The notes under the pieces were generated by a model. That model was not told where the DNA came from. It made no database searches and saw only the letters and a list, made by a program, of their open reading frames with translations. Positions 35,878 to 44,962 of a stretch of DNA of 64,000 nucleotides are shown here, one piece after another. Each line of letters begins with the position of its first letter. The first letter of the stretch is position 1. The position numbers were made by a program, and so were the translations under genes. This DNA is from Oceanobacillus sp. CFH 90083 (GTDB lineage Bacteria; Bacillota; Bacilli; Bacillales; Amphibacillaceae). The DNA lies in the NCBI RefSeq assembly GCF_009389585.1, contig NZ_VIYG01000002.1, forward strand, positions 1-64,000, given 5' to 3'.

Positions 35878-37086
35878 TTACAATAAATGAAAGTTCCCCT
35901 TTTTCAGCAGCAAATGCCACCCGCCTAATTGGTATAAATAATGATTGTCAAAAATTCGTTTTATTAACGCAGCCTTCCAGCCAAATACCATTCGATTCTG
36001 TATCGTTGCCACCCCATCGTCTCTTCCCAAGGTCGCAAGCATATCTTGTTTGACCGGCTGACAGGCAGTAAGCTCTTTATTTCTCAGTCTTGAGGAGATG
36101 TTCTTTGCAACTACAGTAGCCTCTTCTATCGCTTTTTTCGCTGTCGGAAGAATTTCATTTCCTTTTTCATCCGCAGCATAAGCACATTCGCCAACAACAA
36201 ATATAGAATCATCTTTGGTAGACAGCATATTGGCATGTACTTCTATTTTTTTATTTTTCAACGCTAGTCCTGCTTTTTCAAATACAGGATTAGCCTGCAC
36301 GCCGCCCGTCCAGATAAACGTATGCGTGTCAATAATCTGTTCTTTTCCTTCCGCTTCATAAATAATTTTATTATCCCGACATTCTTTCAGCGTTGCCTGA
36401 TGAATAATTTCTACTCCTCTGGATTGTAAAGAAGTGGCTGCATAGTGCACCAATTTTTCATCAAAATCTGGCAGTAAGGACTTGTTTTCTTCCAGCATAT
36501 AAAGATGAACTTGCGGTTTTTCAATATCATACTCCCTGCATATCGCAGGGATTTGATCAATCAGCTCTCCGGCAAATTCGACACCTAGAATACCTCCGCC
36601 GCCGATAACGATATTTAAATTGCCCTTCTCCTTTTTAACTGCATTCGCATAGCTGGCAAAATTGTATTCTATATGCTCACGGACAAAGCGGGCGCTGTTA
36701 ATATCCGTAATAGAATAAGCATGTTCATCCAGTCCCGGGATCCCCTCTGCTCTGGGCTCAAAGCCCAGACCGATAACAAGCAAATCATAATGTAATTCTT
36801 TATTGTGAAGCTTAACCTTTTTCGTTTTTCTTTTAATTGAAACAACGTCATCTATTATGAAATTTATTTTTGAACGATTAATAATATCCTTGATTTTTAT
36901 TTTGGAGTGATCCTGATGCAGCGTACCAGCAGCATTCTTATGCAGACAACTTGCTTGAAAATGATAATCATATTTATGGACTAAAGTAATTTCTGCTTCG
37001 CTCTTACCCAGCTGCTTTTGAAGCTTGACTGCTGTCATTATCCCTCCATAACCCGCTCCTAATATGACAATATGCGGTTTATTCAT
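35878..37086 (-). CDS. yumB: Type II NADH dehydrogenase-like protein YumB
   Basis: A 402-residue FAD/NAD(P)-dependent pyridine nucleotide-disulfide oxidoreductase. The FAD motif GAGYGGIMTAVKLQ is at residue 10, the NAD motif IVIGGGGILGVEFAGEL near 158, and the second FAD segment FVVGECAYAAD near 292. The C-terminal basic helix, ALIKRIFDNHYLYQLGGWH, is the usual membrane anchor of NDH-2. It would feed electrons from NADH to the menaquinone made by the men genes. Divergent from yumC. Confidence 0.92.
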   Translation of the reverse strand: MNKPHIVILGAGYGGIMTAVKLQKQLGKSEAEITLVHKYDYHFQASCLHKNAAGTLHQDHSKIKIKDIINRSKINFIIDDVVSIKRKTKKVKLHNKELHYDLLVIGLGFEPRAEGIPGLDEHAYSITDINSARFVREHIEYNFASYANAVKKEKGNLNIVIGGGGILGVEFAGELIDQIPAICREYDIEKPQVHLYMLEENKSLLPDFDEKLVHYAATSLQSRGVEIIHQATLKECRDNKIIYEAEGKEQIIDTHTFIWTGGVQANPVFEKAGLALKNKKIEVHANMLSTKDDSIFVVGECAYAADEKGNEILPTAKKAIEEATVVAKNISSRLRNKELTACQPVKQDMLATLGRDDGVATIQNRMVFGWKAALIKRIFDNHYLYQLGGWHLLLKKGNFHLL

Positions 37087-37467
37087 GATTTTTCACTACT
37101 CCTATTAATCATTATTATTAAAAAGTTTGATATTCGAAAATCTTTGGCTGTATTTTTCCGTTGTACGTATACAAATACAAAATTTCAAACCTGTCTATTT
37201 GCTAAAAAACAGGAATATAACGTATTCTGTCATACAAATAACTTCTTTTTGTAATCAAACTGTAATAATCACTAACTTATCTTAAATGCTTTATTGAAAA
37301 ATAGCAAGCTTAAAAATCTCTTTTGTATCTATACCTATGAAGAACAAGCTGAGAAATGCGTGGAGAAATTCTGAACATCTAAATGTTTCAAAACGATATA
37401 ATACCAACCAAAACGAGTTTATGATACCATAGGATTGGTAAACGTCTAGAAAGAAAAGAGGTATTGT
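37087..37467. other. Divergent intergenic region yumB/yumC
   Basis: Holds the promoters of both oxidoreductase genes; no gene supported. A box at 37103-37117 (TATTAATCATTATTA) matches the 7-1-7 Fur/PerR pattern at 11 of 14 positions and lies just upstream of the yumB ribosome site. A 31-codon plus-strand frame at 37337 lacks a ribosome site. Confidence 0.45.
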
Positions 37468-38451
37468 ATGGAGAAAGTTTTTGATGTAACGATCATTGGA
37501 GCTGGACCCACCGGCTTGTTTACCGCTTTTTACGGCGGCATGCGTCAAGCTAGTGTTAAAATAATTGAAAGCCTGCCTCATATTGGAGGACAATTAACAG
37601 CCCTGTATCCAGAGAAATATATATACGATGTTGCAGGATTTCCAAAAGTCCGCGCACAGGATCTTGTCGATCAATTGGAAGAGCAGGCAAATTTATTTGA
37701 TCCTGAAATTGTGCTTGGACAGGCTATTGAGGCTGTGGAACGTTTAGAAGATGATAGCTTTCGTCTAGTGTCAAATACTGGAGAGATTCATTTGACCAAA
37801 ACAATCATTATCACTGCTGGCAATGGTGCATTTCAGCCCAGAAGACTGAATGTGGGTGACAGTGAAGCATACGAAGGTAAAAACCTGCACTATTATGTGA
37901 AAGATATGAACAAGTACAAGGATAAACATGTTGCTATTCTGGGTGGTGGCGATTCCGCTGTAGACTGGGCATTGATGCTCGAGGAAGTTGCTTCTAAAGT
38001 GACATTAATTCATCGCCGCGACCAATTCCGGGCACATGAACATAGTGTAGAGCAATTAGAAGGATCTACGATAGAAAAGCTTACCCCATATGCTCCTACA
38101 GCAATTGTTGCCAATGAAAGAATTGAAAAACTTATCTTACAGAAGATAAAAGAAGATGAATTAATAGAACTGGAAGTTGACGATGTTATTTGCAACTATG
38201 GCTTTATATCCAGTCTTGGACCAATTAAAGACTGGGGATTAGAAATTGAAAAAAATAGTATTGTCGTTAATTCTAAAATGGAGACAAATATTCCGGGCAT
38301 ATATGCTGCTGGAGATATTTGCACGTATGATGGAAAGGTCAAGCTGATTGCAACCGGATTTGGCGAAGGGCCGACAGCGATTAATAATGCTAAAAATTAT
38401 ATTGATCCAAAAGCAAGAATACAGCCAAAGCACTCTACTGCCATGTTTTAA
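37468..38451 (+). CDS. yumC: Ferredoxin/flavodoxin-NADP reductase YumC (type 2 FNR)
   Basis: A 327-residue thioredoxin-reductase-like FNR that lacks the CxxC redox pair, as the family should. FAD motif [14 protein letters not shown] at residue 10, NADPH motif [15 protein letters not shown] near 155, and the end segment [23 protein letters not shown] near 280. It reduces ferredoxin or flavodoxin with NADPH. AGAGGT precedes the ATG. Monocistronic with a terminator. Confidence 0.95.
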   Translation: MEKVFDVTIIGAGPTGLFTAFYGGMRQASVKIIESLPHIGGQLTALYPEKYIYDVAGFPKVRAQDLVDQLEEQANLFDPEIVLGQAIEAVERLEDDSFRLVSNTGEIHLTKTIIITAGNGAFQPRRLNVGDSEAYEGKNLHYYVKDMNKYKDKHVAILGGGDSAVDWALMLEEVASKVTLIHRRDQFRAHEHSVEQLEGSTIEKLTPYAPTAIVANERIEKLILQKIKEDELIELEVDDVICNYGFISSLGPIKDWGLEIEKNSIVVNSKMETNIPGIYAAGDICTYDGKVKLIATGFGEGPTAINNAKNYIDPKARIQPKHSTAMF

Positions 38452-38493
38452 CCAATAAATTAGATACGCTTGTCTAGTCGGTCCGATGGAAAT

Positions 38494-38537
38494 CGTTTGA
38501 ATGCATCTCCTATCCCATTCAAGCGGTTTTCTTTTTT
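38494..38537 (+). terminator. Terminator after yumC
   Basis: CGTTTGAATG pairs with CATTCAAGCG (one G-U) around a 12-base loop, followed by a T-rich stretch. Confidence 0.75.
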
Positions 38538-38643
38538 TACGGATAATAAACTGAGAAGAATTTGAAGGCTGTTATCCTGGTTTACCGGAACAGCATGCTT
38601 TCGCAGACGATAGAGTGGAATCTATTTTATAAATGGAGAGCTT

Positions 38644-38687
38644 AAAAGAAAGATTGGCAGAAAGAACATTCTGCCAATCTTTCTTTA
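38644..38687 (-). terminator. Terminator after yutM
   Basis: AAAGAAAGATTGGCAGAA and TTCTGCCAATCTTTCTTT make an 18-bp perfect stem, adjacent to the yutM stop codon on the minus strand. Confidence 0.9.
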
Positions 38688-39044
38688 TTAACAGTCACCC
38701 GGTGCACCGGCATTTTCCGCGGTACGGAAGGAAGACCCGCACCCGCAGGATATAATGGCGTTCGGGTTATCAATGCTGAATCCGCCGCCCATCATATTTT
38801 CTTTATAATCGATCTTGGTACCTTCAATAATTGGAATGTCCTGATTGAAAAAGACAATGGGAATACCATTAATCGTTTCGATAATATCCAGTTCCTCATT
38901 AACCTCATCAGCAAAACCCAGAGAATAAGATAAGCCGCTGCAGCCGCCGCCTTTCACACCAAAACGCAGCATCGCCTGATCAGGCTCTTCTTTCATCATT
39001 TCTTTAATCTGTGCACTTGCACGATCAGTCAGTTCAATAATCAT
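38688..39044 (-). CDS. yutM: HesB/IscA-family iron-sulfur protein YutM
   Basis: A 118-residue A-type Fe-S carrier. The three conserved Cys are present: GGGCSGLSY near residue 35 and SCGCGSS near 100. A-type proteins deliver Fe-S clusters or iron to targets. AAAGGAGG is eight bases before the ATG. It lies near yutI (Nfu) and a SufR-like regulator, so several Fe-S genes cluster within 6 kb. Confidence 0.94.
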   Translation of the reverse strand: MIIELTDRASAQIKEMMKEEPDQAMLRFGVKGGGCSGLSYSLGFADEVNEELDIIETINGIPIVFFNQDIPIIEGTKIDYKENMMGGGFSIDNPNAIISCGCGSSFRTAENAGAPGDC

Positions 39045-39123
39045 CTTCTGAACCTCCTTTTATCCTTGTATAGCCTCATAACTTTAGTATACACCTACAC
39101 TTGTCAGAATCAAGTGATTGATT

Positions 39124-39978
39124 TTAAGCATAGAAAATTCCTGATGCAATGATTTCTGCCCCGCCGGTCATCCAGATATGATCATCCTGCGTCCACTCAA
39201 TGATTAAATCTCCACCTGCTAAATGAACAGCTATTTTTTTACCTTTGGTTACTTTATTATTTAACGTTGCTGCTACAACAGCTGCACACGCTCCTGTTCC
39301 ACATGCTTCTGTGATCCCTGAACCGCGCTCCCAGACACGGAAGTGTAATTCCTGATCAGATACTACTTCAATAAACTCTGTATTGACACCTTCAGGGAAA
39401 CGTTCATCTTTTTCAATAATTGGACCAAGTGTTGTTAATGGTGCATCTTCAATCGCATCAACGATTGTTATCACATGCGGATTTCCCATGGAAACAGCCG
39501 TCACATTCAGAGTCTGATCAGCAACTTGAAACGGTTCATTAATAACCGTTGTTCCCGGTTCTCCAAGCATTGGAATCTGTTCCCTTTGCAAAATTGGTGC
39601 TCCCATATCGATCGTTATTTCTTCTACTTCTTTCTCACTAGTCACCTGCACAATCGCTCGCACAATATTGGCTTTTGTCTGGATGGTAAATTCTTTCTTA
39701 TCCACAATTCCTGTTTCATAAGCATATTTAGCCGTACAGCGCAGCCCATTACCACAATTCATGCCTTCTGAACCATCCTTATTAAAAATACGCATGCCTA
39801 CCTCTGCTTTTTCAGAGGGATGAATCAGAATCATTCCATCTGATCCAATTCCTGTATTTTGATTAGACATTTTTATAGCTAATTCGGAAAGCCGTTCTTC
39901 TGGTAAATCTGTATGAAATAAGTCAATATAGATATAATTGTTTCCCAGTCCATGCATTTTTGTAAAGGGTATCTTCAT
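39124..39978 (-). CDS. dapF: Diaminopimelate epimerase
   Basis: Converts LL-DAP to meso-DAP for lysine and peptidoglycan. The 284-residue PLP-independent epimerase shows both catalytic Cys, in [10 protein letters not shown] near residue 74 and EACGTGACA near 224, and the N-terminal [18 protein letters not shown] precedes the ATG. It follows yuzD by 20 bases, probably one transcript. Confidence 0.97.
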   Translation of the reverse strand: MKIPFTKMHGLGNNYIYIDLFHTDLPEERLSELAIKMSNQNTGIGSDGMILIHPSEKAEVGMRIFNKDGSEGMNCGNGLRCTAKYAYETGIVDKKEFTIQTKANIVRAIVQVTSEKEVEEITIDMGAPILQREQIPMLGEPGTTVINEPFQVADQTLNVTAVSMGNPHVITIVDAIEDAPLTTLGPIIEKDERFPEGVNTEFIEVVSDQELHFRVWERGSGITEACGTGACAAVVAATLNNKVTKGKKIAVHLAGGDLIIEWTQDDHIWMTGGAEIIASGIFYA

Positions 39979-39998
39979 CTGCTCTTCTCCTATTCTGT

Positions 39999-40334
39999 TT
40001 ATGCTTCTTTTATCTCTAATCCAAGCTGATCTAATGCTTGATAAATCGGCTTTAAACTTGGGATACCTTCAGCTACTATTTTATCATTTACCCATATGAT
40101 TGGGTAAAAAAGATCTTCCTTGATTATTTGCTCAACATATGCCTGATGAATGGCATCTGTCTGCGGTTTATTTATATCAATATAGTTATATTGAACACCT
40201 TCAGAAGCATACTTTCTTCCGATCGCTGCCTGGAGCCATTCATACGTATCTTTGGAGCTTGGTGCGCCAACACAGCTGGCACAGATTTGCTCGCTTCCAT
40301 AAATGGTTATCGTTATATTCGGCACTTTACGCAC
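39999..40334 (-). CDS. yuzD: YuzD family thioredoxin-like protein (DUF1462)
   Basis: A 111-residue small protein with a CxxC site in [19 protein letters not shown] at residues 17-35, the hallmark of the YuzD/DUF1462 family. Function unknown; thioredoxin-like fold is a family assignment. The GTG at 40334 has GGAAGG only three bases ahead, and a second in-frame GTG at 40325 is equally possible. Divergent from yutI. Confidence 0.85.
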   Translation of the reverse strand: MRKVPNITITIYGSEQICASCVGAPSSKDTYEWLQAAIGRKYASEGVQYNYIDINKPQTDAIHQAYVEQIIKEDLFYPIIWVNDKIVAEGIPSLKPIYQALDQLGLEIKEA

Positions 40335-40430
40335 TTCCCTTCCAAAGCAATGCTTTCTTTACAACATATCTCCATATCAATCATTTTACAAAATAACTAT
40401 AAAAAGATAAAATAAAACTAATCAGCTAAT

Positions 40431-40445
40431 TGAAAATCATTTTCA
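40431..40445. promoter_or_regulatory. Fur-like box upstream of yutI
   Basis: TGAAAATCATTTTCA is a perfect 7-1-7 palindrome and matches the Bacillus Fur box TGATAATNATTATCA at 12 of 14 defined positions. It lies 25 bases upstream of the TATAAT at 40471-40476 in front of yutI, covering the -35 region, and about 100 bases from yuzD. Confidence 0.6.
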
Positions 40446-40503
40446 AATAGATTTTTGTGCTTCACCGAGTTATAATAGATATGTGGGAAAGGAGTAGGTT
40501 AAT

Positions 40504-40728
40504 GTGGAAGAGCAAGTACAAGAAGTATTAAGCAAGCTTCGTCCATTCTTATTACGTGATGGCGGGGACGTAGAGCTAGTTGACGTCGATGATGATGGTG
40601 TCGTTTTACTGCGCCTCATGGGAGCATGCGGCAATTGCCCTAGTTCAACCATTACTTTAAAAGCAGGAATTGAACGTGCACTGATGGCAGAGGTTCCTGG
40701 CGTAACAGAAATTGAACAGGTTTTTTAA
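40504..40728 (+). CDS. yutI: NifU C-terminal-like (Nfu) Fe-S scaffold protein YutI
   Basis: A 74-residue Nfu domain: [20 protein letters not shown] at the start and the cluster-binding CxxC in GACGNCPSS at residues 39-47. It can carry a 4Fe-4S cluster for transfer to apo-enzymes. The GTG start follows AAAGGAG by nine bases. A good -10 (TATAAT, 40471) and a Fur-like palindrome lie upstream, suggesting iron-dependent control. Confidence 0.93.
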   Translation: MEEQVQEVLSKLRPFLLRDGGDVELVDVDDDGVVLLRLMGACGNCPSSTITLKAGIERALMAEVPGVTEIEQVF

Positions 40729-40741
40729 TGAATTTAATATA

Positions 40742-40792
40742 AAACGGAGCGATCTCTGGCAATGAATATAGGGACCCTCCGTTTTTTTATTT
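40742..40792. terminator. Terminator between yutI and the dehydrogenase gene
   Basis: AAACGGAG and CTCCGTTT pair around a 25-base loop with an inner stem and a run of T; serves convergent genes. Confidence 0.75.
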
Positions 40793-40794
40793 AT

Positions 40795-41760
40795 TTACGA
40801 AACAGGCGTAATTGCTTCTTTTCCGCTGACAACTGCCAGAATATTATCCATACAGAGCTGAACCATTTTCGCTCTTGTTTCTACACTGGCAGAGCCAATA
40901 TGCGGGATACATACCGTATTATCTAAGCTGACAAGCGGATGATCTGCCCTAATTGGTTCTTCTTCAAAGACATCTAAACCGGCTGCCTGAATTTCGCCCG
41001 TTTTAAGTGCATTTGCCAATGCATCCTCATCTACTACTTTTCCACGGGAAATATTAATAAAAATAGCACTGGATTTCATTTTTTCAAAAGCAGCTTGATT
41101 AAATAATTTATCCGTCTCCTTTGTATGCGGGACAACAGTCATAACAAAGTCGGAAGTCTTGAGAAGTTCCTCAAAGCTGACATACTTTGCATGTAACTGT
41201 TCTTCCGCCTCTTTTTTCCGGGAACGATTATGATATTGGATATTCATGTCAAAGCCAGTGGCCCGTTTGGCTATCGCTTCTCCAATTCTTCCCATACCTA
41301 CAATCCCTAGTGTTTTCCCATAAATATCTGTTCCAGCGAAGAAAAATGGCGCCCATGACTGCCACTTATCCTGCTTCACCCATGCATCCGCTTCTACAAT
41401 CCGTCTGGCCGTAGCCATCATGAGTGAAAAGCCTAAATCCGCTGTTGTTTCTGATAAGACATCCGGCGTATTTGCTGCAGCCACATTATATTTCCTGCAT
41501 GCTTCGAGATCGATATTATCGTAACCGACAGCCATATTCGCTACAATCTTTAAACGGGGAGCTTTAGATAGCAGATCCTCATCAACAGCATCACTTAACA
41601 CTGTAAATAAAGCATCGGCATCAGCGAGCTCTTTATAAAGCGTCTCCCTTGATACAGGCTCATCTGCTTTCTCCCACATGCGGATATCTAACTGATCCCG
41701 GTAAGCTTCCAGATATTTTTCATCCACCATACGGGTAATATAAACCTTTGGCTTAGACAT
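40795..41760 (-). CDS. D-isomer 2-hydroxyacid dehydrogenase (glyoxylate/hydroxypyruvate reductase type)
   Basis: A 321-residue NAD(P)H-dependent dehydrogenase. The Rossmann motif LGIVGMGRIGEAIAKRA is near residue 148, the catalytic Arg in NISRGKVVDEDAL near 234, Glu in GLDVFEEEP near 262 and His in CIPHIGSAS near 282. The pattern fits the GyaR/GhrB group, reducing glyoxylate or hydroxypyruvate. AAGGAG is nine bases before the ATG. No partner genes. Confidence 0.92.
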   Translation of the reverse strand: MSKPKVYITRMVDEKYLEAYRDQLDIRMWEKADEPVSRETLYKELADADALFTVLSDAVDEDLLSKAPRLKIVANMAVGYDNIDLEACRKYNVAAANTPDVLSETTADLGFSLMMATARRIVEADAWVKQDKWQSWAPFFFAGTDIYGKTLGIVGMGRIGEAIAKRATGFDMNIQYHNRSRKKEAEEQLHAKYVSFEELLKTSDFVMTVVPHTKETDKLFNQAAFEKMKSSAIFINISRGKVVDEDALANALKTGEIQAAGLDVFEEEPIRADHPLVSLDNTVCIPHIGSASVETRAKMVQLCMDNILAVVSGKEAITPVS

Positions 41761-41819
41761 ACTAGTATTCTCCTTCCTGCGATTAGAAAAAATTTTTATT
41801 TTATATACTAATTATAGTC

Positions 41820-42785
41820 CTATAACCAGCTTACCATAGGTATACGCCAACTCGAAACATCGACACCCGTTACATCAAAAAAATGAGCTAGCCTTCTTTC
41901 ATACACTTCTTGCGATTTAAGTAATTGCTCCAGCGCTTGAGAATTTGGATATTGAAAACCACTCTCTAAAAAATCATAAAGATGAATAGGAAAAAACAAT
42001 CTGGCAAAGATGAGTCTCCAGGCAAATACTGACAATGGCTGATAATTTTGATAATCATTTAAGAACTGATTAATTTCTATATCTGATTTATTTTGCAAAA
42101 AAGCATGACGAATATATTCAGCGATATCACGTGTCGGATGATCATAGACAAGCTCATCTGTCCAAATGATCTTTTTGGCAGCAGTATTCCATCTGGCGAA
42201 AGCAACGGTGCTCTGGTCCGTTTGCAGAATCCGCTGTTCTTTCTCGCTTTCCCACAAATATTGAATCGCGTTTTCGCTGATCCCAACGATATAAGGTAAA
42301 ATATCCATCACCTCTGACAAATAACTGCTTGCACCATCTTCTTTAGCCTGCCTTGTTAATTCCTCTTCAAAAAATGTCAGTTTTTCTTCCCAAAGCTTTC
42401 TCCATAAGCCATAGCTCGAAATCGTCTTCGGTTCATATTGGAACATACTTCCAATTCGATGAATATCTCCAAGCATTTTCCCCATACTTTCCTGATTTAA
42501 TATCTGTAAACCATCTTCTAGAACTAAAACCATCCAAAGCTCGTTAGCGTAATTGGTAAACCACTCTCCATTTATATTCCGAATCGGATAAGCAACATTG
42601 TATAGTCCGTTTTCTCTTAAAAAATAAGCTAATGTCGCCTGTTCCATTAATATCATTTCCTTGTTTCCTGCCGGAATGGTAAAATAATGATAGTGCTCTT
42701 TTTGGTAACCTTCACGCTCTTCAATGAGTTGCTTCCCTTCAGCCTGGATTGCATATTGACTGCGGAGCATTTCTGTCATAGGCAT
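41820..42785 (-). CDS. yutH: Spore coat-associated kinase-like protein YutH
   Basis: A 321-residue CotS/YutH-family protein, related to the aminoglycoside-phosphotransferase fold but lacking a clear catalytic HxDxxxxN; the equivalent region reads ARWNTAAKKIIWTDEL. In B. subtilis YutH is spore-coat associated. The ATG 42785 has GGGGGAG seven bases ahead; a TTG two codons earlier is less good. Divergent from pgpA, as in Bacillus. Confidence 0.88.
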   Translation of the reverse strand: MPMTEMLRSQYAIQAEGKQLIEEREGYQKEHYHYFTIPAGNKEMILMEQATLAYFLRENGLYNVAYPIRNINGEWFTNYANELWMVLVLEDGLQILNQESMGKMLGDIHRIGSMFQYEPKTISSYGLWRKLWEEKLTFFEEELTRQAKEDGASSYLSEVMDILPYIVGISENAIQYLWESEKEQRILQTDQSTVAFARWNTAAKKIIWTDELVYDHPTRDIAEYIRHAFLQNKSDIEINQFLNDYQNYQPLSVFAWRLIFARLFFPIHLYDFLESGFQYPNSQALEQLLKSQEVYERRLAHFFDVTGVDVSSWRIPMVSWL

Positions 42786-42871
42786 CAACAAACTCCCCCT
42801 TATCGTATATATTAAATATATGAGGGAAATGACTATACAATCATATTAAATCGAAAAAGGTGTGTTTTAGA

Positions 42872-43390
42872 ATGGTGAAATATACAAGCAAAACCGAACT
42901 TGAAGTAAGAGCAAGACAGCTTTTAAAAGAACGTGGCGTACAGATAGATGATATTGCAGAATTGGTATATTATCTGCAGTCTAAATATCATAAAGATTTA
43001 ACGATGGACACATGCCGATATAATGTAAATCGTGTTTTAACCAAAAGAGAAGTACAAAATGCCGTCATCACAGGTATTGAATTAGACATGCTGGCGGAGA
43101 AAAAGCTATTAAGTGAGCCGCTTCAGGAAACCATCCAAATTGATGAAGGACTATACGGTATTGATGAAGTCATTGCTTTATCCATTGTCAATGTGTATGG
43201 CTCCATCGGCTTTACCAATTTTGGCTACATTGATAAACAAAAGCCTGGTATTTTAGAAAAATTGAATGATAAAAGCAGTGGAGAAATTCACACATTTTTA
43301 GACGATATCGTTGGAGCTATCGCAGCAGCAGCCTCCAGCCGACTGGCTCATGGAGATGCAGAGAATGAGCATGAAGAATTAGACGGGTAA
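42872..43390 (+). CDS. pgpA: Phosphatidylglycerophosphatase A-family protein YutG
   Basis: A 172-residue PgpA-type lipid phosphatase (YutG), expected to dephosphorylate phosphatidylglycerol phosphate. Family pattern: NAVITGIELD near residue 68, YGIDEVIALSIVNVYGSIG near 95 and the C-terminal FLDDIVGAIAAAA. Unlike E. coli PgpA it lacks obvious transmembrane helices, as usual for YutG. AAAGGTG is nine bases before the ATG 42872. Confidence 0.85.
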   Translation: MVKYTSKTELEVRARQLLKERGVQIDDIAELVYYLQSKYHKDLTMDTCRYNVNRVLTKREVQNAVITGIELDMLAEKKLLSEPLQETIQIDEGLYGIDEVIALSIVNVYGSIGFTNFGYIDKQKPGILEKLNDKSSGEIHTFLDDIVGAIAAAASSRLAHGDAENEHEELDG

Positions 43391-43410
43391 AGGAACCAAA
43401 AGCGGCTCCC

Positions 43411-43452
43411 AGAAAAGCATTCATCCTTTTTCCAGGGAATGAATGCTTTTCC
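43411..43452. terminator. Bidirectional terminator between pgpA and yutF
   Basis: GAAAAGCATTCAT and ATGAATGCTTTTC form a 13-bp stem. Confidence 0.88.
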
Positions 43453-43453
43453 A

Positions 43454-44221
43454 TTATGCAAAATGCCACTCTGATAAGTTCTCCATAATATATGTCGGCT
43501 GCTCCTTAAAAGTCGCCAGCTCTTCTTTTGAGGTTACTCCGGTATGGACCAATAATGTATCCACCCCTGCCTGGAAGCCTGACCGGATATCTGTCTGGTA
43601 GTTATCTCCTATCATCACTACATCCTCTTTCGGTAAACCAATCACATCTAATGCCTCTTTCATAATAATTGTATCCGGCTTCCCAATAAAGACAGGCTCC
43701 TGCTGTGTGCTGGTCTGAATCAATGCTGTAAAAGCACCATTACCAGGTCCCATCCCGGCTTCAGTCGGAATGGCGTGATCCCGATTGGTAGAAATAAACT
43801 TTGCACCGCTGCGGATAGCAATACAAGCCTTAGCAAGCTTGTCATAGGTTATATCCCTATCCAGACCCACGACAACAGCATCTACATCTGTATCATCCAG
43901 CAACTCGATCCCCTGTTCTTTGATCGGCTCCTTCAGACCATCTTGACCGATACAATAACATGTTTTTACAGATTGCTCTTTTAAATATTTTGCAGTTGCC
44001 ATACTGCTTGTTACGACCTGCTTGTGATTTGCTTGAATTCCTAATCGGTTTAACTTTTCAGCTACTTCCCGCGCACTTTTAGTAGAATTATTTGTAACAA
44101 ATACATACGGGATATTTCTTTCTGCTAATTGTTTAACAAAAGGAACGGCTTCTGAAATAACTTCATTCCCTCTGTACACCGTTCCATCTAAATCGATAAG
44201 ATACCCTTGATATTTTTTCAC
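43454..44221 (-). CDS. yutF: HAD-IIA (NagD-like) phosphatase YutF
   Basis: A 255-residue haloacid dehalogenase phosphatase. Motif I is DLDGTVYRG at residue 10, motif II FVTNNSTKS near 42, motif III Lys in the FIGKPD segment near 178, and motif IV GDNYQTDIRSG near 203. NagD-like enzymes hydrolyse small phosphate esters such as nucleotides; the substrate is not fixed. GTG start with AGAGGT ahead. Next to yutG and yutE as in B. subtilis. Confidence 0.93.
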   Translation of the reverse strand: MKKYQGYLIDLDGTVYRGNEVISEAVPFVKQLAERNIPYVFVTNNSTKSAREVAEKLNRLGIQANHKQVVTSSMATAKYLKEQSVKTCYCIGQDGLKEPIKEQGIELLDDTDVDAVVVGLDRDITYDKLAKACIAIRSGAKFISTNRDHAIPTEAGMGPGNGAFTALIQTSTQQEPVFIGKPDTIIMKEALDVIGLPKEDVVMIGDNYQTDIRSGFQAGVDTLLVHTGVTSKEELATFKEQPTYIMENLSEWHFA

Positions 44222-44283
44222 ATGATTACCTCTCTATCCTGATTACAACATTTCCGTTTTGATACATTCGGCTGACGGGTGAA

Positions 44284-44919
44284 TCACTCTGAAACAGTAG
44301 CAATTCGCCACTGACAGCATTGGTCACCATCGATCAGCAGCGATTTTGTCTTTATTTCCTGATCTGGAAACAGAGCTTCATACATTTCTTTTTCATGCTG
44401 ACACACTACCGGGTAATCCTTTGCCACCTCTAAAAAAGGACAATGAAAATTATTTAATCGAACTCCATCAGCGCCCTCGTCCTCCACTTGAAACATATAG
44501 CCGCTTCGATTTTGCAAATCCTTTAAAGCCACTATTTTCTCTTCCATGGTTGAATATACGTTTAAATGCTTCTTCAGCTGTTCTCTCTCTTTCGTTGACT
44601 GCTTTTTAAGAAGTTCGCTGATAAGCTGGTTTCCCTGCAATTCTTCTAAATCATGAAGCAAATCTAAGGAGAGTTCTTTATAGCGATTAGGGAAGCTTTC
44701 TTGACTTTTTTCTGTTAATCGATAGGTGTGATGCGGGCGCCCAATTTCTTTTTTATGCTGCTGTACCTCAATAAATCCTTTTTGCACAAGCACATGAAGC
44801 TGCTTCCGAACCGCTGTCTCTGAAATAGTAAAGTGCTCCATCAGCGCATCCATCGTTGATGTCCCCTGCTCTTTTAACACCTGGATAATCTTATCCTTTG
44901 TCGAGATACGTTCTCCCAT
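44284..44919 (-). CDS. SufR-like winged-helix regulator with Cys cluster site
   Basis: A 211-residue DeoR/ArsR-type regulator (COG2345-like). The N-terminal winged helix (residues 7-70, STMDALMEHFTISETAVRKQ) binds DNA. The C-terminal half has Cys in NFHCPFLEVAKDYPVVCQHE and a CC pair in GDQCCQWRI, giving CX12C then 27-28 residues to the next Cys, the spacing of Fe-S-sensing SufR. It may sense Fe-S status; nearby Nfu and HesB genes fit. AGGGG is eight bases before the ATG. Confidence 0.82.
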   Translation of the reverse strand: MGERISTKDKIIQVLKEQGTSTMDALMEHFTISETAVRKQLHVLVQKGFIEVQQHKKEIGRPHHTYRLTEKSQESFPNRYKELSLDLLHDLEELQGNQLISELLKKQSTKEREQLKKHLNVYSTMEEKIVALKDLQNRSGYMFQVEDEGADGVRLNNFHCPFLEVAKDYPVVCQHEKEMYEALFPDQEIKTKSLLIDGDQCCQWRIATVSE

Positions 44920-44962
44920 TCGCTCAGCCCCTTTTTTGAACTTCTATATTTAATTGCACGTA

